DNA of 46,753 bases, from the NCBI GenBank assembly GCA_021803465.1, contig JAJZLL010000009.1:1-46753 (forward strand). Reading direction: 5' to 3'. This document shows, piece by piece, positions 1-7,358 of this stretch. Position 1 is the stretch's first letter. Each line of letters opens with the position of its first letter. Both the position numbers and the translations under genes were made by a program. The DNA comes from a bacterium (GTDB lineage Bacteria; Chloroflexota; Dormibacteria; Aeolococcales; Aeolococcaceae). Under the pieces are notes generated by a model that was not told where the DNA came from, did not search any database, and saw nothing but the letters and a program-made list of their open reading frames with translations.

Positions 1-257
1 TTGCGCACTTCAGCTCCAAGGAGTGGATCCCCAATGTTGATGTGCCTGTGTCTGTCGTCAGGACAACGAAGGACACCCTCGCGCTGCCACGGGACCAGAA
101 GTGGCTCGTTGAGCACATTCCTGGTGCGCGGGACCATGTTGTCAGCTCTCCACACGGCCATTTCGCCTTCCTCACAGATCCATCGAAGTTCTGGCCAGTG
201 CTCGTTCGTGCATGCGACAGTGTTGTGGCACGGTCCGGATTCGGACTCACAGGGTAA
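1..257 (+). CDS. Alpha/beta hydrolase, C-terminal fragment (5' end outside window)
   Basis: The frame is open from base 3 with no start and ends in TAA. About 84 residues are visible. They look like the last third of an alpha/beta-fold hydrolase: 'RTTKDTLALP' carries the usual acid residue of the triad, and 'SPHGHFAFLTDP' carries the catalytic histidine in the G-H-x-x-F context typical of homoserine acetyltransferase- and epoxide hydrolase-like enzymes. The nucleophile elbow lies outside the window, so the substrate cannot be told. The last bases overlap the end of the convergent Nudix gene. A longer overlapping frame from base 1 lacks any recognisable family pattern and is treated as a shadow. 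Confidence 0.75.
   Translation, partial: AHFSSKEWIPNVDVPVSVVRTTKDTLALPRDQKWLVEHIPGARDHVVSSPHGHFAFLTDPSKFWPVLVRACDSVVARSGFGLTG
232..247. terminator. Stem-loop at convergent ends (hydrolase / Nudix)
   Basis: GGTCCG and CGGACT pair (five Watson-Crick pairs plus one G-T) around the loop GATT. It lies immediately before both convergent stop codons. No T-run follows on either strand, so it is a terminator only by position and by analogy with the other convergent junctions here. Confidence 0.35.
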
Positions 258-867
258 TCGGAAATGGACCCGGGTCTGGTGGACGACCACCACCAAGCAG
301 ATCGAGAAGATCCGCGACGATGTTGCCAGTGACTCCCCAGATGATGTGATCCTCGACAGTGAAGGCATGCACCAGCCGATCTTGCTGTCCCACCTGGAGA
401 AGCGTTGTCGCATGGGGACCTGTGAGAAGCTTCTCGAGTGGTGTCCAGAAGATGGATGTCACTTCCTCCTCTTCGAGACGGGGGGAGAAGGGAGTATGGA
501 GCATGGCGACTGCAGGAGTGAGCCAGACGTTGGATCCCCGTGTTTGGCGGGAGGGAAGATAGCCCAGCAGTTCCACATGTGATGGCGGAAGATTCACTTC
601 CTCCTCGGCCTCACGGAGTGCAGTGGCCGCAAGGCTCGCATCACGGTCTTCCTGATGTCCTCCAGGAAAGGAGATCTCACCAGGATGGTGCTCAAGTGAA
701 GAAGATCGCACAGTGAAGAGGACAGGAAGGGCGGGGGAAGTCTCATCAACGAGGACAAGGACTGCAGCAAGGGGGAGCGGCTGCACGGGAGCAGGAGGAC
801 TGCTTTCCAGGGGAATGAGCTGTCGCACGAGGACATTCCGCAGTGTCGAGGCATCCAGGGAGATCAT
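247..867 (-). CDS. Nudix hydrolase, CoA pyrophosphatase-like
   Basis: A 206-residue protein. The CoA-pyrophosphatase signature before the Nudix box (UPF0035 pattern LxxRSxxLxxHxGExxFPGG) is matched by 'FTVRSSSLEHHPGEISFPGG' (residues 51-70). The Nudix box follows, with 'REAEEE' at residues 85-90 supplying the metal-binding glutamates. The family splits CoA or acyl-CoA into 3',5'-ADP and phosphopantetheine. The Gly of the RExxEExG motif is Asn92 here, a modest departure. The start overlaps the stop of the upstream esterase gene by ATGA, so the two are probably translated together. Family assignment is firm; CoA as the substrate is inferred. Confidence 0.88.
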   Translation of the reverse strand: MISLDASTLRNVLVRQLIPLESSPPAPVQPLPLAAVLVLVDETSPALPVLFTVRSSSLEHHPGEISFPGGHQEDRDASLAATALREAEEEVNLPPSHVELLGYLPSRQTRGSNVWLTPAVAMLHTPFSPRLEEEEVTSIFWTPLEKLLTGPHATTLLQVGQQDRLVHAFTVEDHIIWGVTGNIVADLLDLLGGGRPPDPGPFPITL

Positions 868-1664
868 GAGGCGCCTGCAGCAAGGGGCTGACCGACATGA
901 CGGTGCAGCCAGTCACCAACCTCGGTGTACACGGATTCCCTGTCCGTATCGACCGTGAGCGCATGGCCATCGCGCCAGTACATTGTGCGATGCACTTCTG
1001 CACTTCCCGTGAGCCTGTGCGCAATCTCTGCAGCGTTTGAGGGAGAGACTGTGCGGTCATGTCCACCATGCAGGAGCAGCACAGGCTGACGGATGCAGGG
1101 GAGGAGATGTTCTGTGCGGTGGAGGAGTCTGCTCAGCTCAAGGATTGCGGCTGTTGGCCACCTGCCATAGGAGTCGAGGTCCGCAACAGCTTCTGGAGAG
1201 TGCAGGTCCACATCATGTCCAGGCGTGTGCCAGCGGATGACATGCTTCATGACAGGAAGAACGCTGATGCGCGCATCGTGGAGACGGAGTGGGGCGCCAA
1301 TTGTGGCAACTGCTCCAATCCGGGGGCGAAGCGCAGCGACATGCAGTGCAATGTTGCCTCCCATTGACTGTCCGACGATGGCAACGGAACTGCACTCGGC
1401 AAGGAGGATGTCGACCTCATGGAGCGCACCTTCAACCCAGTCATGCCAATGGGTGGACCTGAGATCCTCGGGAGTGGTGGCGTGGCCAGGAAGAGCGGGA
1501 ATTGCGCAGCGGTATCCACGGTTGAGGAGGTGTTCGCCAAGACCCCGCATCTCGATCGGGGTGCTCGTGAATCCATGGAGCAGCAGGACTCCGTGGGATC
1601 CTTTTCCACTGTACCATGGGGCAACTCTCTTGGGATCGAATGGGGCAAGTGTGCGGGATGGCAT
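864..1664 (-). CDS. Alpha/beta hydrolase, carboxylesterase Est30-like
   Basis: 266 residues from the chosen ATG. That ATG is preceded by AAAGGA at good spacing; an in-frame GTG 27 bases upstream has no properly spaced ribosome site and sits almost on the likely transcription start. The oxyanion segment 'LLLHGFTSTP', nucleophile elbow 'GQSMGG' (Ser100), acid 'GGHDRT' (Asp203) and 'DGHAL' (His234) make a complete triad. The pattern resembles small monoacylglycerol lipase/carboxylesterases such as Est30. It is a cytoplasmic enzyme by the lack of a signal peptide; the substrate is unknown. It is transcribed divergently from the TrmK-like gene. Confidence 0.85.
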   Translation of the reverse strand: MPSRTLAPFDPKRVAPWYSGKGSHGVLLLHGFTSTPIEMRGLGEHLLNRGYRCAIPALPGHATTPEDLRSTHWHDWVEGALHEVDILLAECSSVAIVGQSMGGNIALHVAALRPRIGAVATIGAPLRLHDARISVLPVMKHVIRWHTPGHDVDLHSPEAVADLDSYGRWPTAAILELSRLLHRTEHLLPCIRQPVLLLHGGHDRTVSPSNAAEIAHRLTGSAEVHRTMYWRDGHALTVDTDRESVYTEVGDWLHRHVGQPLAAGAS

Positions 1665-1695
1665 GGAAGAGTTCCTTTCGCTGGTGTGCACCTCC

Positions 1696-1702
1696 TATTG
1701 TA
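1696..1702. promoter_or_regulatory. Back-to-back -10 elements of a divergent promoter
   Basis: The bases TATTGTA read as -10 TATTGT on the plus strand (toward the TrmK-like gene) and as TACAAT on the minus strand (toward the esterase). A weak -35, TTCCTT, lies 17 bases upstream on the plus strand. I see no convincing -35 on the minus strand. Assignment is by sequence only. Confidence 0.4.
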
Positions 1703-1721
1703 CGTGCTGCACAATTGGAAC

Positions 1722-2198
1722 GTGCCACTTCCACTCCGCCTCCTGCACGTGCTTGCTGCGATACCGCCACATGGCGCTGTCGCTGACATTGGCGCAGGTG
1801 ATGGGCAGCTCGCACTCGCCCTTGCAAAGCGGGGTGCGATGAGGGTCATCGCAACGGAAATCGGTGGATCGTATCCCCGTCTTCTTCTGGCTGTCGCGCA
1901 TGCACCAGATGCTGCGGACAGGATAGAGACGCGTCGTGGACCATCTCTCGAACCAATCCAGCACGGTGAGGTGGCAACCATTGTGATTGCGGGGATGGGT
2001 GGACACACGATTGCAGGAATGCTCCAGGAAGCTGTTGCCAGGAATCCGCAGTGGATCGTTCTCCAGCCCATGCAGCATGCCATGGCTGTGGAGGCAGCAA
2101 TCGCGGAACAGCCGTGCACGGTTGATGCGTACGATGTCTGTATGGACCGGGGCCGGTCCTACGGCGTGTGGCGGCTGTCGAGGAGAAGTGCCAGATGA
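1722..2198 (+). CDS. TrmK-like tRNA (adenine(22)-N1)-methyltransferase, short form
   Basis: About 158 residues from a GTG start. The start is uncertain: another in-frame GTG is at 1704 and no strong ribosome site is seen. SAM motif I is 'VADIGAGDGQLAL'. The segment 'IVIAGMGGHTI' is close to the hallmark IAGMGG motif of TrmK/YqfN enzymes, and 'WIVLQPM' matches the following strand. Known TrmK proteins are about 230 residues with a C-terminal coiled coil that helps bind tRNA; here the protein ends right after the methyltransferase core. The stop overlaps the rnhA start by ATGA. Family is fairly certain; activity on A22 without the coiled coil is inference. Confidence 0.75.
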   Translation: MPLPLRLLHVLAAIPPHGAVADIGAGDGQLALALAKRGAMRVIATEIGGSYPRLLLAVAHAPDAADRIETRRGPSLEPIQHGEVATIVIAGMGGHTIAGMLQEAVARNPQWIVLQPMQHAMAVEAAIAEQPCTVDAYDVCMDRGRSYGVWRLSRRSAR

Positions 2199-2626
2199 CT
2201 AGCGAGATCGTGGTGTACACCGATGGTGCGTGCTCGGGAAACCCGGGGCCAGGTGGCTGGGCATACCGCATCGAGTGGCCCGATGGCAGGATCGAGGAGG
2301 GATCGGGAAGCGAGGCCTCGACCACGAACAACCGGCAGGAACTCATTGCTGTGCGTGAAGCACTCCGGGCAATCCGGGCTGGAGAGGACTCTGCACGTAT
2401 CTCCATACTCATCCGCACAGACAGCCAGGGTGTGATCAACTGGCTCACACGCCGGTGGAAGCGCAACGCGAACCTCGACCTCTTTCCGACGATAGATCCG
2501 CTTGTCACCAGCGCTGTGCGGTTTGAGTACGTGCGTGGCCATGCCGGAATTCCCGGCAATGAGAGGGTCGATGCGCTCGCTGTCGCAGCAGTCCGTGCCC
2601 TCCAGGATGCACGTGCATCCTCATAG
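2195..2626 (+). CDS. rnhA: Ribonuclease HI
   Basis: 143 residues from the ATG coupled to the upstream stop (ATGA) and preceded by GGAG. The four catalytic carboxylates are present: Asp10 in 'YTDGACSGNPGPGG', Glu49 in 'NNRQEL', Asp76 in 'RTDSQ' and Asp126 in 'ERVDALA', with the flexible His116 in 'VRGHAG'. It cleaves the RNA strand of RNA-DNA hybrids such as R-loops and Okazaki primers. The length is normal for bacterial RNase HI without an extra hybrid-binding domain. A type II enzyme (rnhB) lies 4 kb away. Confidence 0.96.
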   Translation: MTSEIVVYTDGACSGNPGPGGWAYRIEWPDGRIEEGSGSEASTTNNRQELIAVREALRAIRAGEDSARISILIRTDSQGVINWLTRRWKRNANLDLFPTIDPLVTSAVRFEYVRGHAGIPGNERVDALAVAAVRALQDARASS

Positions 2627-2631
2627 GATGT
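2604..2631. terminator. Alternating stem-loops at the rnhA / yggT convergent ends
   Basis: AGGATGCACGTGCATCCT (2604-2621) is a perfect 18-base palindrome. Its right arm CATCCT can instead pair with AGGATG (2625-2630) around a three-base loop. The second stem overlaps both convergent stop codons. There is no T-run. The three-arm layout allows two mutually exclusive hairpins. Confidence 0.45.
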
Positions 2632-3193
2632 AGACGAAGATGAACTGGAGAACGGCAACGATCACGAAGTAGACGATTGTTGCGACAAGCGACTGCACAT
2701 CGAAGGGAATGACGGGAAGGTTCCGGAACGGTGCGACAAAGGGATTCGACATGTAGTAGATCATCTGCACGAACGGATGGCTGCGGTCCGCATGGAGGAT
2801 CTTGAGCAGGAATCTGATGAGCACAAGGAGGAAGATGATGATCGCGACCGATCTGAAGAAGAATCCCACAAGACCGATGACAGAGCCGAACACGTTGAAG
2901 TTTCCGTAGCCGAGTCCAGCAACGACTGAGGACAGGTACTCGAGCACAAGAACAAGTGCGAGCGGGGAGACATCCATGCCGCCAAACGTCGGAATGATCT
3001 TCTGGAATGGCTTCAGGAGCGGATCGACAATCCGGTACAGGAGGATGACGACCCTGTTTCGGGACCAGGCCATGGATGGAATCCAGGACAGGACGACTCG
3101 CACAATGACCAGAAGGGCAAGTAGTTGGAGGAGGTCACTGATGATGGATGTGATCGTGATCAGCGGTGAACCAATGGATAGCGGTTGTGGCAT
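2621..3193 (-). CDS. YggT family membrane protein with two YGGT domains
   Basis: 190 residues, very hydrophobic, with about four to five membrane segments (roughly 12-35, 75-94, 101-133 and 168-190). Two YGGT repeats are visible: 'VRVVLSWIP...YRIVDPLLKPFQKIIP' and 'LIRFLLKIL...YYMSNPFVAPFRNLP', each with the typical P-L/V-x-P-F-R/Q turn. Members of this family are linked to cell division, osmotic homeostasis or membrane organisation in other bacteria, but no biochemical activity is established. The ATG has no upstream purine-rich site. Instead TATACT lies 8 bases before it, suggesting a leaderless message. Its end overlaps that of rnhA. Confidence 0.9.
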   Translation of the reverse strand: MPQPLSIGSPLITITSIISDLLQLLALLVIVRVVLSWIPSMAWSRNRVVILLYRIVDPLLKPFQKIIPTFGGMDVSPLALVLVLEYLSSVVAGLGYGNFNVFGSVIGLVGFFFRSVAIIIFLLVLIRFLLKILHADRSHPFVQMIYYMSNPFVAPFRNLPVIPFDVQSLVATIVYFVIVAVLQFIFVYIL

Positions 3194-3201
3194 CGCTATC
3201 G

Positions 3202-3207
3202 AGTATA
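3202..3207 (-). promoter_or_regulatory. -10 element positioned for a leaderless yggT mRNA
   Basis: On the minus strand TATACT ends 8 bases before the ATG, so transcription would start at or one base before the start codon. A weak -35 (TTCCCC) lies 16 bases further upstream. There is no Shine-Dalgarno sequence next to the ATG. Confidence 0.5.
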
Positions 3208-3229
3208 CCCGGGATGTCTCCTTGGGGAA

Positions 3230-3805
3230 CTACTCCTGATCCTCATGATCCTCGGAGGCGACTGCTGCATGGTGATGTTCGTTCTCCACATCCTCAAGCT
3301 CATCTGTGTCAATCGGCAGCGTGATCGTCTCAGTTTCCTCATCATCCTCATGACCAAACAGTGCATGGGCTATGCGTGAGGGAAGCGAGGAACGGAAAAA
3401 CGCCACGACGCCAGCGACGAGAAGTCCTGCAATCAGGAGCTTCCGCACTCGGTGCCGCTTTGGGGCATCGTGTGCCTCAGCTGTCTCATCCAATGACAAC
3501 AGTGGAGCGGCTGTCACAGTGGCGCCCTTTCCCGATGCGTCTGCGAGGAGTGTTGCAGCATGGGCTGCTGCCCTGCTGAGGGAATCCATTGCTGCATGAC
3601 TGGCAGTGCGGACATGGGGCTCTGCATGGGTCCGTGCCTCGGCTGCAGCATGCGCAGCGCGGTCTGCTGCATGTCGTGCGGACTCCAGGGCATGAAGGAC
3701 ACCTTCACGGACTGCACTGTCATCGGACGTCAGGGAATGCAACGCCTGGAGGTGATTGGCTGCCTCCTCGTGGCTGTCATGCTTCCAATGCTCTCGTGTC
3801 ATCAT
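3230..3805 (-). CDS. Hypothetical single-pass membrane protein, His/Ala-rich
   Basis: 191 residues and not a family I recognise. Residues 15-90 are a long Ala/His/Glu-rich helix with repeated AxHAA-type patterns, likely a coiled coil. Residues 122-138 form one membrane segment flanked by 'RHRVRK' and 'RSSLPSR'. Residues 151-191 are strongly acidic and end in a His-rich patch ('ENEHHH'). The basic flank before the membrane segment suggests the helical part is cytoplasmic and the acidic tail outside. A strong GGAGG precedes two adjacent ATG codons; the second is better spaced. It lies downstream of the MFS exporter on the same strand, 140 bases away. Confidence 0.75.
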   Translation of the reverse strand: MMTREHWKHDSHEEAANHLQALHSLTSDDSAVREGVLHALESARHAADRAAHAAAEARTHAEPHVRTASHAAMDSLSRAAAHAATLLADASGKGATVTAAPLLSLDETAEAHDAPKRHRVRKLLIAGLLVAGVVAFFRSSLPSRIAHALFGHEDDEETETITLPIDTDELEDVENEHHHAAVASEDHEDQE

Positions 3806-3945
3806 GAGTCCTCCTTACGGCACCCCAACCGTACAGCTCGCTGCGCGGAATCGAAGACGGGGGACCGTCGTGTTCTCTCATAGTCTACGCAATGTCGCTG
3901 GCGGAGCAGCATCTGTCACATGTTCTTCACACTCTCCGGATGCGA

Positions 3946-5433
3946 TCACGAAGCTGTGGAGGGAGCCTGGTGCTGGGGATTCCGCTGCTCCTTCCCGCGT
4001 ATGAGCGAAAGGATGATGGGAATGATGAAGAGTGCAGACGCAAAGTAGAGTGCTGTGTGCCAGCCATCCATGAAGGGACCAACAAGGTGCTTCGGGAGTG
4101 AAGTTGACGCTGTTCCGAGGAAGATGGCAAGCGCAAACCTCTTGGGGATGGAAATTGACGTGGCAAGAAGTGCCACTGCGAAACTCCCCACCATACCCAT
4201 GTTGGAGAAGGTCCGGAGGAGACCGGAGGCAATGCCATATGTGCGCTGGGGAGCATTCGCCATGACAGCACTGTTGTTAGCTGGGAAGAACAGTCCGCTT
4301 CCGATGCCCGAGATTGCGGATATTCCTGCAATGAGCCACAGTGAGGAATGCGGGTCAAGCTGCGCATAGCAGAAAACGGACACTCCCTGAAGAATGAGCC
4401 CAAGCGTTGCGGGAGCTCGGGATCCGACACGGTCGCTCCATCTCCCTGCAAACGGTCCAGTGAACGCTCCGACAATGTAGCCAGGGATGAGAAGTGCAGA
4501 TGCAGCAAGCGGAGAGAGTCCACGTGCTGCCTGGAGATACATGATGAGGAGGAACAGCACGGAGAAGTTTGCCAGCGCCTGGAAGAACGAGGCGAATATC
4601 GAGGCGAACAGGATGCGGATGCGAAGCAGCGCAACAGGAAGTACGGGTTCCTTTGCACGGCGTTCCCAGAGGAAGAGGCCCATGAGCAGGATGATGCCGC
4701 TTCCGAGCTTGATTGATGTCTGCACTGTCCAGTTGCCATCAGTCACATCATTCACTGCAAGGAGAATGAGAGTCAGACCACCAGCAAGGAGGAGCATCCC
4801 GGGAATGTCTATTGAATGCTTGACGCGCTCACCGCGGTCACGCAGCACGATGGCGCTGATGATGATTGCAGCAATGCCAATCGGGAGGTTGATGAGGAAG
4901 ATGAAGCGCCAAGAGACGAACGTGATGAGAATGCCTCCAAGGAGAATGCCGAGGATGGCGCCGACATTCCAGCCAACGCTTGTCAGGCCATACGCCCTGC
5001 CTCTCCGTGCCACGGGAATCGAGTCAGCGATGATTGCGCCACTGTTGGCGGACACCAGTGCGCCGCCTATGCCCTGGAGGACGCGGAATGCCACGAGGAG
5101 CTCACCACCTGGGGCAATGCCACAGAGTGTGGAACCGAGCGTGAAGATCACGAATCCCGCAATGTACATGTGCACGCGGCCGAATATGTCTCCGATCTTT
5201 CCCACCTGGGTGCCGAGCACTGTGAGCGTGAGAATGTAGGCCATGATGACCCACACCACTGTCGAAATCCCAGAATGCAGATCGTGCGATATGGTGGGTA
5301 TGGCAAGGACAACGATGGTGGTGTCCACAGCAGCAAGCACAATGCCAAGAAAAATGACGGCAAGAATGAGTGTTTCAGCCTTCCGGATTTGATGGTCCGC
5401 ATCATGGGATGCAGCAGCAGTGGATGTGGACAT
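3946..5433 (-). CDS. MFS drug efflux transporter, DHA2 (EmrB/QacA) family
   Basis: 495 residues with about 14 predicted membrane spans, the size of DHA2 proton antiporters. Near the N-terminus 'LAAVDTTIVVLAIPTI' matches the LDxTxVNVALP motif of the subfamily, and 'GKIGDIFGRVHMYIAG' is the loop 2-3 motif A. Motif C-like glycines occur in 'GWNVGAILGILLGG'. It probably exports hydrophobic drugs or metabolites from the cytoplasm. The ATG preceded by AAAAGGG six bases upstream was chosen; longer readings lack a ribosome site. The C-terminus ends in a short hydrophilic tail. No regulator gene is adjacent, and the substrate is unknown. Confidence 0.92.
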   Translation of the reverse strand: MSTSTAAASHDADHQIRKAETLILAVIFLGIVLAAVDTTIVVLAIPTISHDLHSGISTVVWVIMAYILTLTVLGTQVGKIGDIFGRVHMYIAGFVIFTLGSTLCGIAPGGELLVAFRVLQGIGGALVSANSGAIIADSIPVARRGRAYGLTSVGWNVGAILGILLGGILITFVSWRFIFLINLPIGIAAIIISAIVLRDRGERVKHSIDIPGMLLLAGGLTLILLAVNDVTDGNWTVQTSIKLGSGIILLMGLFLWERRAKEPVLPVALLRIRILFASIFASFFQALANFSVLFLLIMYLQAARGLSPLAASALLIPGYIVGAFTGPFAGRWSDRVGSRAPATLGLILQGVSVFCYAQLDPHSSLWLIAGISAISGIGSGLFFPANNSAVMANAPQRTYGIASGLLRTFSNMGMVGSFAVALLATSISIPKRFALAIFLGTASTSLPKHLVGPFMDGWHTALYFASALFIIPIILSLIRGKEQRNPQHQAPSTAS

Positions 5434-5551
5434 TCGATCCCTTTTCTCAACTGGCCATGGTTCACAGGGTGCACTCCATAGTGTAGCGGCCCGGGAAGCA
5501 AGGTGTATGTCCGTGCCTCGTCCCGGGGCACAGCTTCGGAATGCGTCCAAG

Positions 5552-5986
5552 ATGACGAACACCGCACTCTCCACTGAGCACACTGTCAGGTGCGTGGTAC
5601 GACCCGTTGAGGGTCCAACATTTTTCAGGTATGCAGACGGCCAGGTTGGGGAGCAGGTGCATCTCTTCAACCGCAAGGGAGCCTCTGTCCGTGTCATGGT
5701 CGATGGCCAGCCTGTCATCGAGAAAACTGTGTGGCAGAAGACGAGGTTCAGTCACTCCTTTCCGCTGTACAGCTGGAAGCTCAAGAGAACATCCGCGAAA
5801 CTGAAGGAAGTGACGGTCGAACATCAGAAGGTACTCGGTGGCGTGGCTGAGCTGGAAGACTCCTCTGCAGTTTCCATTTCCAGCAGGAGAGGTGCAGCCG
5901 AGGTGGCAGTCAGAAGTGATGCGTCGCGCGATGCTGCCTGGTCGCGCACAGTGAAAGGGGGCACCGCTTCGCGGGCGTGCTTGTGA
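5552..5986 (+). CDS. Hypothetical protein, 144 residues
   Basis: The frame has codon use like its neighbours and encodes a soluble, basic protein with no membrane segment or signal peptide. The first half looks like a small beta-rich fold ('CVVRPVEGPTFFRYADGQVG', 'ASVRVMVDGQPVIEK'). The second half has a helical Lys-rich stretch ('KLKRTSAKLKEVTVEHQK') and then a low-complexity Ser/Ala/Arg tail. The ribosome site before the ATG is weak (GGAATGCG). It is divergent from the MFS gene. The opposite strand is also open but looks like a shadow. I do not recognise the family. Confidence 0.5.
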   Translation: MTNTALSTEHTVRCVVRPVEGPTFFRYADGQVGEQVHLFNRKGASVRVMVDGQPVIEKTVWQKTRFSHSFPLYSWKLKRTSAKLKEVTVEHQKVLGGVAELEDSSAVSISSRRGAAEVAVRSDASRDAAWSRTVKGGTASRACL

Positions 5987-6080
5987 AGGCATGTCACACT
6001 GCTGCAGATGTTGCGCGTTCAATGCAGGGACTCGAGTAGACTGGAACTTGTAGGGTTCGGCATTTTTGGAGGACATCCAC

Positions 6081-6305
6081 ATGCCCCGGTACGAGTATCG
6101 ATGCAATGACTGCAGCACAGTCTTTGAGACCATGCGCCCTGTTGCATCCCGCCACGAGCCGACACCGTGTCCAGAATGCGCGAAGCCAACAGCCGTGCTC
6201 GTCATGAGTCTCTCGAATGTCATGCTCTCCAGCCCTGTCAGTTCGGACACACCAGTGCCTCAGGGCGGATCCTGCGGGTGTGGCGGTGGCTGCTCCTGCT
6301 GCTAG
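6081..6305 (+). CDS. FmdB-type zinc ribbon protein
   Basis: 74 residues. It starts 'MPRYEYRCNDCSTVFE', the standard opening of the FmdB/CxxC_CxxC_SSSS family, with a second Cys pair in 'CPEC'; together they make a four-Cys zinc ribbon. The tail is Gly/Cys-rich ('GGSCGCGGGCSCC'), as often seen in this family. FmdB was proposed as a regulator of formamidase/amidase genes, but the molecular role is unproven. GGAGG sits 8 bases before the ATG. The stop codon shares the palindrome CTAG with the stop of rnhB on the other strand. Confidence 0.9.
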   Translation: MPRYEYRCNDCSTVFETMRPVASRHEPTPCPECAKPTAVLVMSLSNVMLSSPVSSDTPVPQGGSCGCGGGCSCC

Positions 6306-6314
6306 GAGGCAGCC
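6288..6314. terminator. Stem-loop covering the fmdB / rnhB stop codons
   Basis: GGCTGCTCCT (6288-6297) pairs with AGGAG-g-CAGCC (6304-6314), ten base pairs with one bulged G, around the loop GCTGCT. Both convergent stops (sharing CTAG at 6302-6305) lie in the loop and right arm. There is no T-run. Confidence 0.5.
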
Positions 6315-6958
6315 GGAGGGAAGAGCGAGAGCTGCTCTGGGAGGTGCTCGAGTGGCGCTTCGTGGATGAAGGATCTCCTGTGGAGGACATGGAGGCCGTG
6401 ACTGCGGATTGCCTCACGGTGCGCCTTGGATCCGTACCCCTTGTTGTCAGCCCAGCAGTACATGGGTGCATCGTGGTGGTGCTTCTCCATCAGAGAGTCG
6501 CGGTGCGTCTTTGCAACGATGGATGCTCCACTGGCAGCAGCAACGATCTGGTCCGCTTTCGGGAGGGATACCCACCTCCTGGAGCTCGCAAGCTTGAGGT
6601 TGCCATCGCAGATGTACACATCTGCATCGAGTGATGCAAGAAGGGATTCAAAGGCAGTCCGGTTGGCCCACCCTACTCCATGACAGTCGATATCGTGCGG
6701 TGAAACCTCTGCAAGCGCGTAGGCAAGGGCATCATGCTTCACCACCTCGGCAAGCACTGTCCTACGGGCTGGGGACAGTTCCTTGCTGTCACGGAGATCA
6801 GGGTTGGCATATGACGCAGGGAACACAACTCCGCACGCGACCAGTGGTCCAGCGAACGCACCCCTGCCAACCTCGTCAATCCCGCATATCCTGAGATCAG
6901 GATGGAATGTGATGCCGAGCGACTGGGTAAGATAGGTGCTGAGAACAAACTGCGTCAT
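6302..6958 (-). CDS. rnhB: Ribonuclease HII
   Basis: 218 residues. 'GIDEVGRGAFAGPL' carries Asp28-Glu29, 'YICDGN' carries Asp118 and 'KADQIVAAASGASIVAK' carries Asp136, the DEDD set of type 2 RNases H; 'DSKEL' is also conserved. It removes single ribonucleotides and RNA primers from DNA. The length is normal. The gene is divergent from the small membrane protein gene. Its likely -10 (TACGCT on the minus strand) lies 9 bases before the ATG, so the leader would be very short. Confidence 0.96.
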   Translation of the reverse strand: MTQFVLSTYLTQSLGITFHPDLRICGIDEVGRGAFAGPLVACGVVFPASYANPDLRDSKELSPARRTVLAEVVKHDALAYALAEVSPHDIDCHGVGWANRTAFESLLASLDADVYICDGNLKLASSRRWVSLPKADQIVAAASGASIVAKTHRDSLMEKHHHDAPMYCWADNKGYGSKAHREAIRSHGLHVLHRRSFIHEAPLEHLPEQLSLFPPAAS

Positions 6959-7031
6959 GGCTTCAGCAGCGTACTGTTTTCATGGGCATCCTGTCACGTG
7001 CAGCAGTAGTGCAGGGAGAAGAAGGTCAGCA

Positions 7032-7358
7032 ATGGCACAACAGCCGCAACAGCGCATCATCACCCGATTCACCACCATCGTATTTGCAGCTCTAAGCACC
7101 ATCTCCTTCTACGGGTCGAACTTCATCGTTGTCCAGTACGGGGTACGTGGTGCAGGTGGAGCAGGCATCGCTCTGGCAGTGCTGGTGAGCATTCTTCTCG
7201 TTGCAACATGTCTTGCATGGTGGTTCGGGTGCGTGCTCGCAATCCGCAAACGTTCCATCCTTTGGGGGCTCGTGGTCATTCTTCTGCCACTTCCTCCACT
7301 CGGGTCCGTGCTCGTTGCACTGTTCGGCTATGATGCTCACCATGGATGGAACTCATGA
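7032..7358 (+). CDS. Small integral membrane protein, unknown function
   Basis: 108 residues with three likely membrane segments ('FAALSTISFYGSNFIVVQYG', 'IALAVLVSILLVATCLAWWF', 'LWGLVVILLPLPPLGSVLVA') after a short polar N-terminus. GAAGG precedes the ATG at suitable spacing. I do not recognise the family. Its stop overlaps the start of the HMG-CoA lyase gene (ATGA), so the two are in one transcription unit, but a link in function is not evident. Confidence 0.7.
   Translation: MAQQPQQRIITRFTTIVFAALSTISFYGSNFIVVQYGVRGAGGAGIALAVLVSILLVATCLAWWFGCVLAIRKRSILWGLVVILLPLPPLGSVLVALFGYDAHHGWNS

Noticed and set aside
1..582. A 193-codon plus-strand frame covering the window start
   Set aside because: It overlaps a hydrolase frame and the Nudix gene, both with clear family motifs, and its product is low in hydrophobic pattern and rich in Cys, Arg and Ser like a shadow frame.
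5462..6250. 262-codon minus-strand frame opposite the 144-residue hypothetical gene
   Set aside because: Its product has shadow-like composition, lacks a ribosome site and runs over the fmdB gene, while the plus-strand frame has codon use like neighbouring genes.
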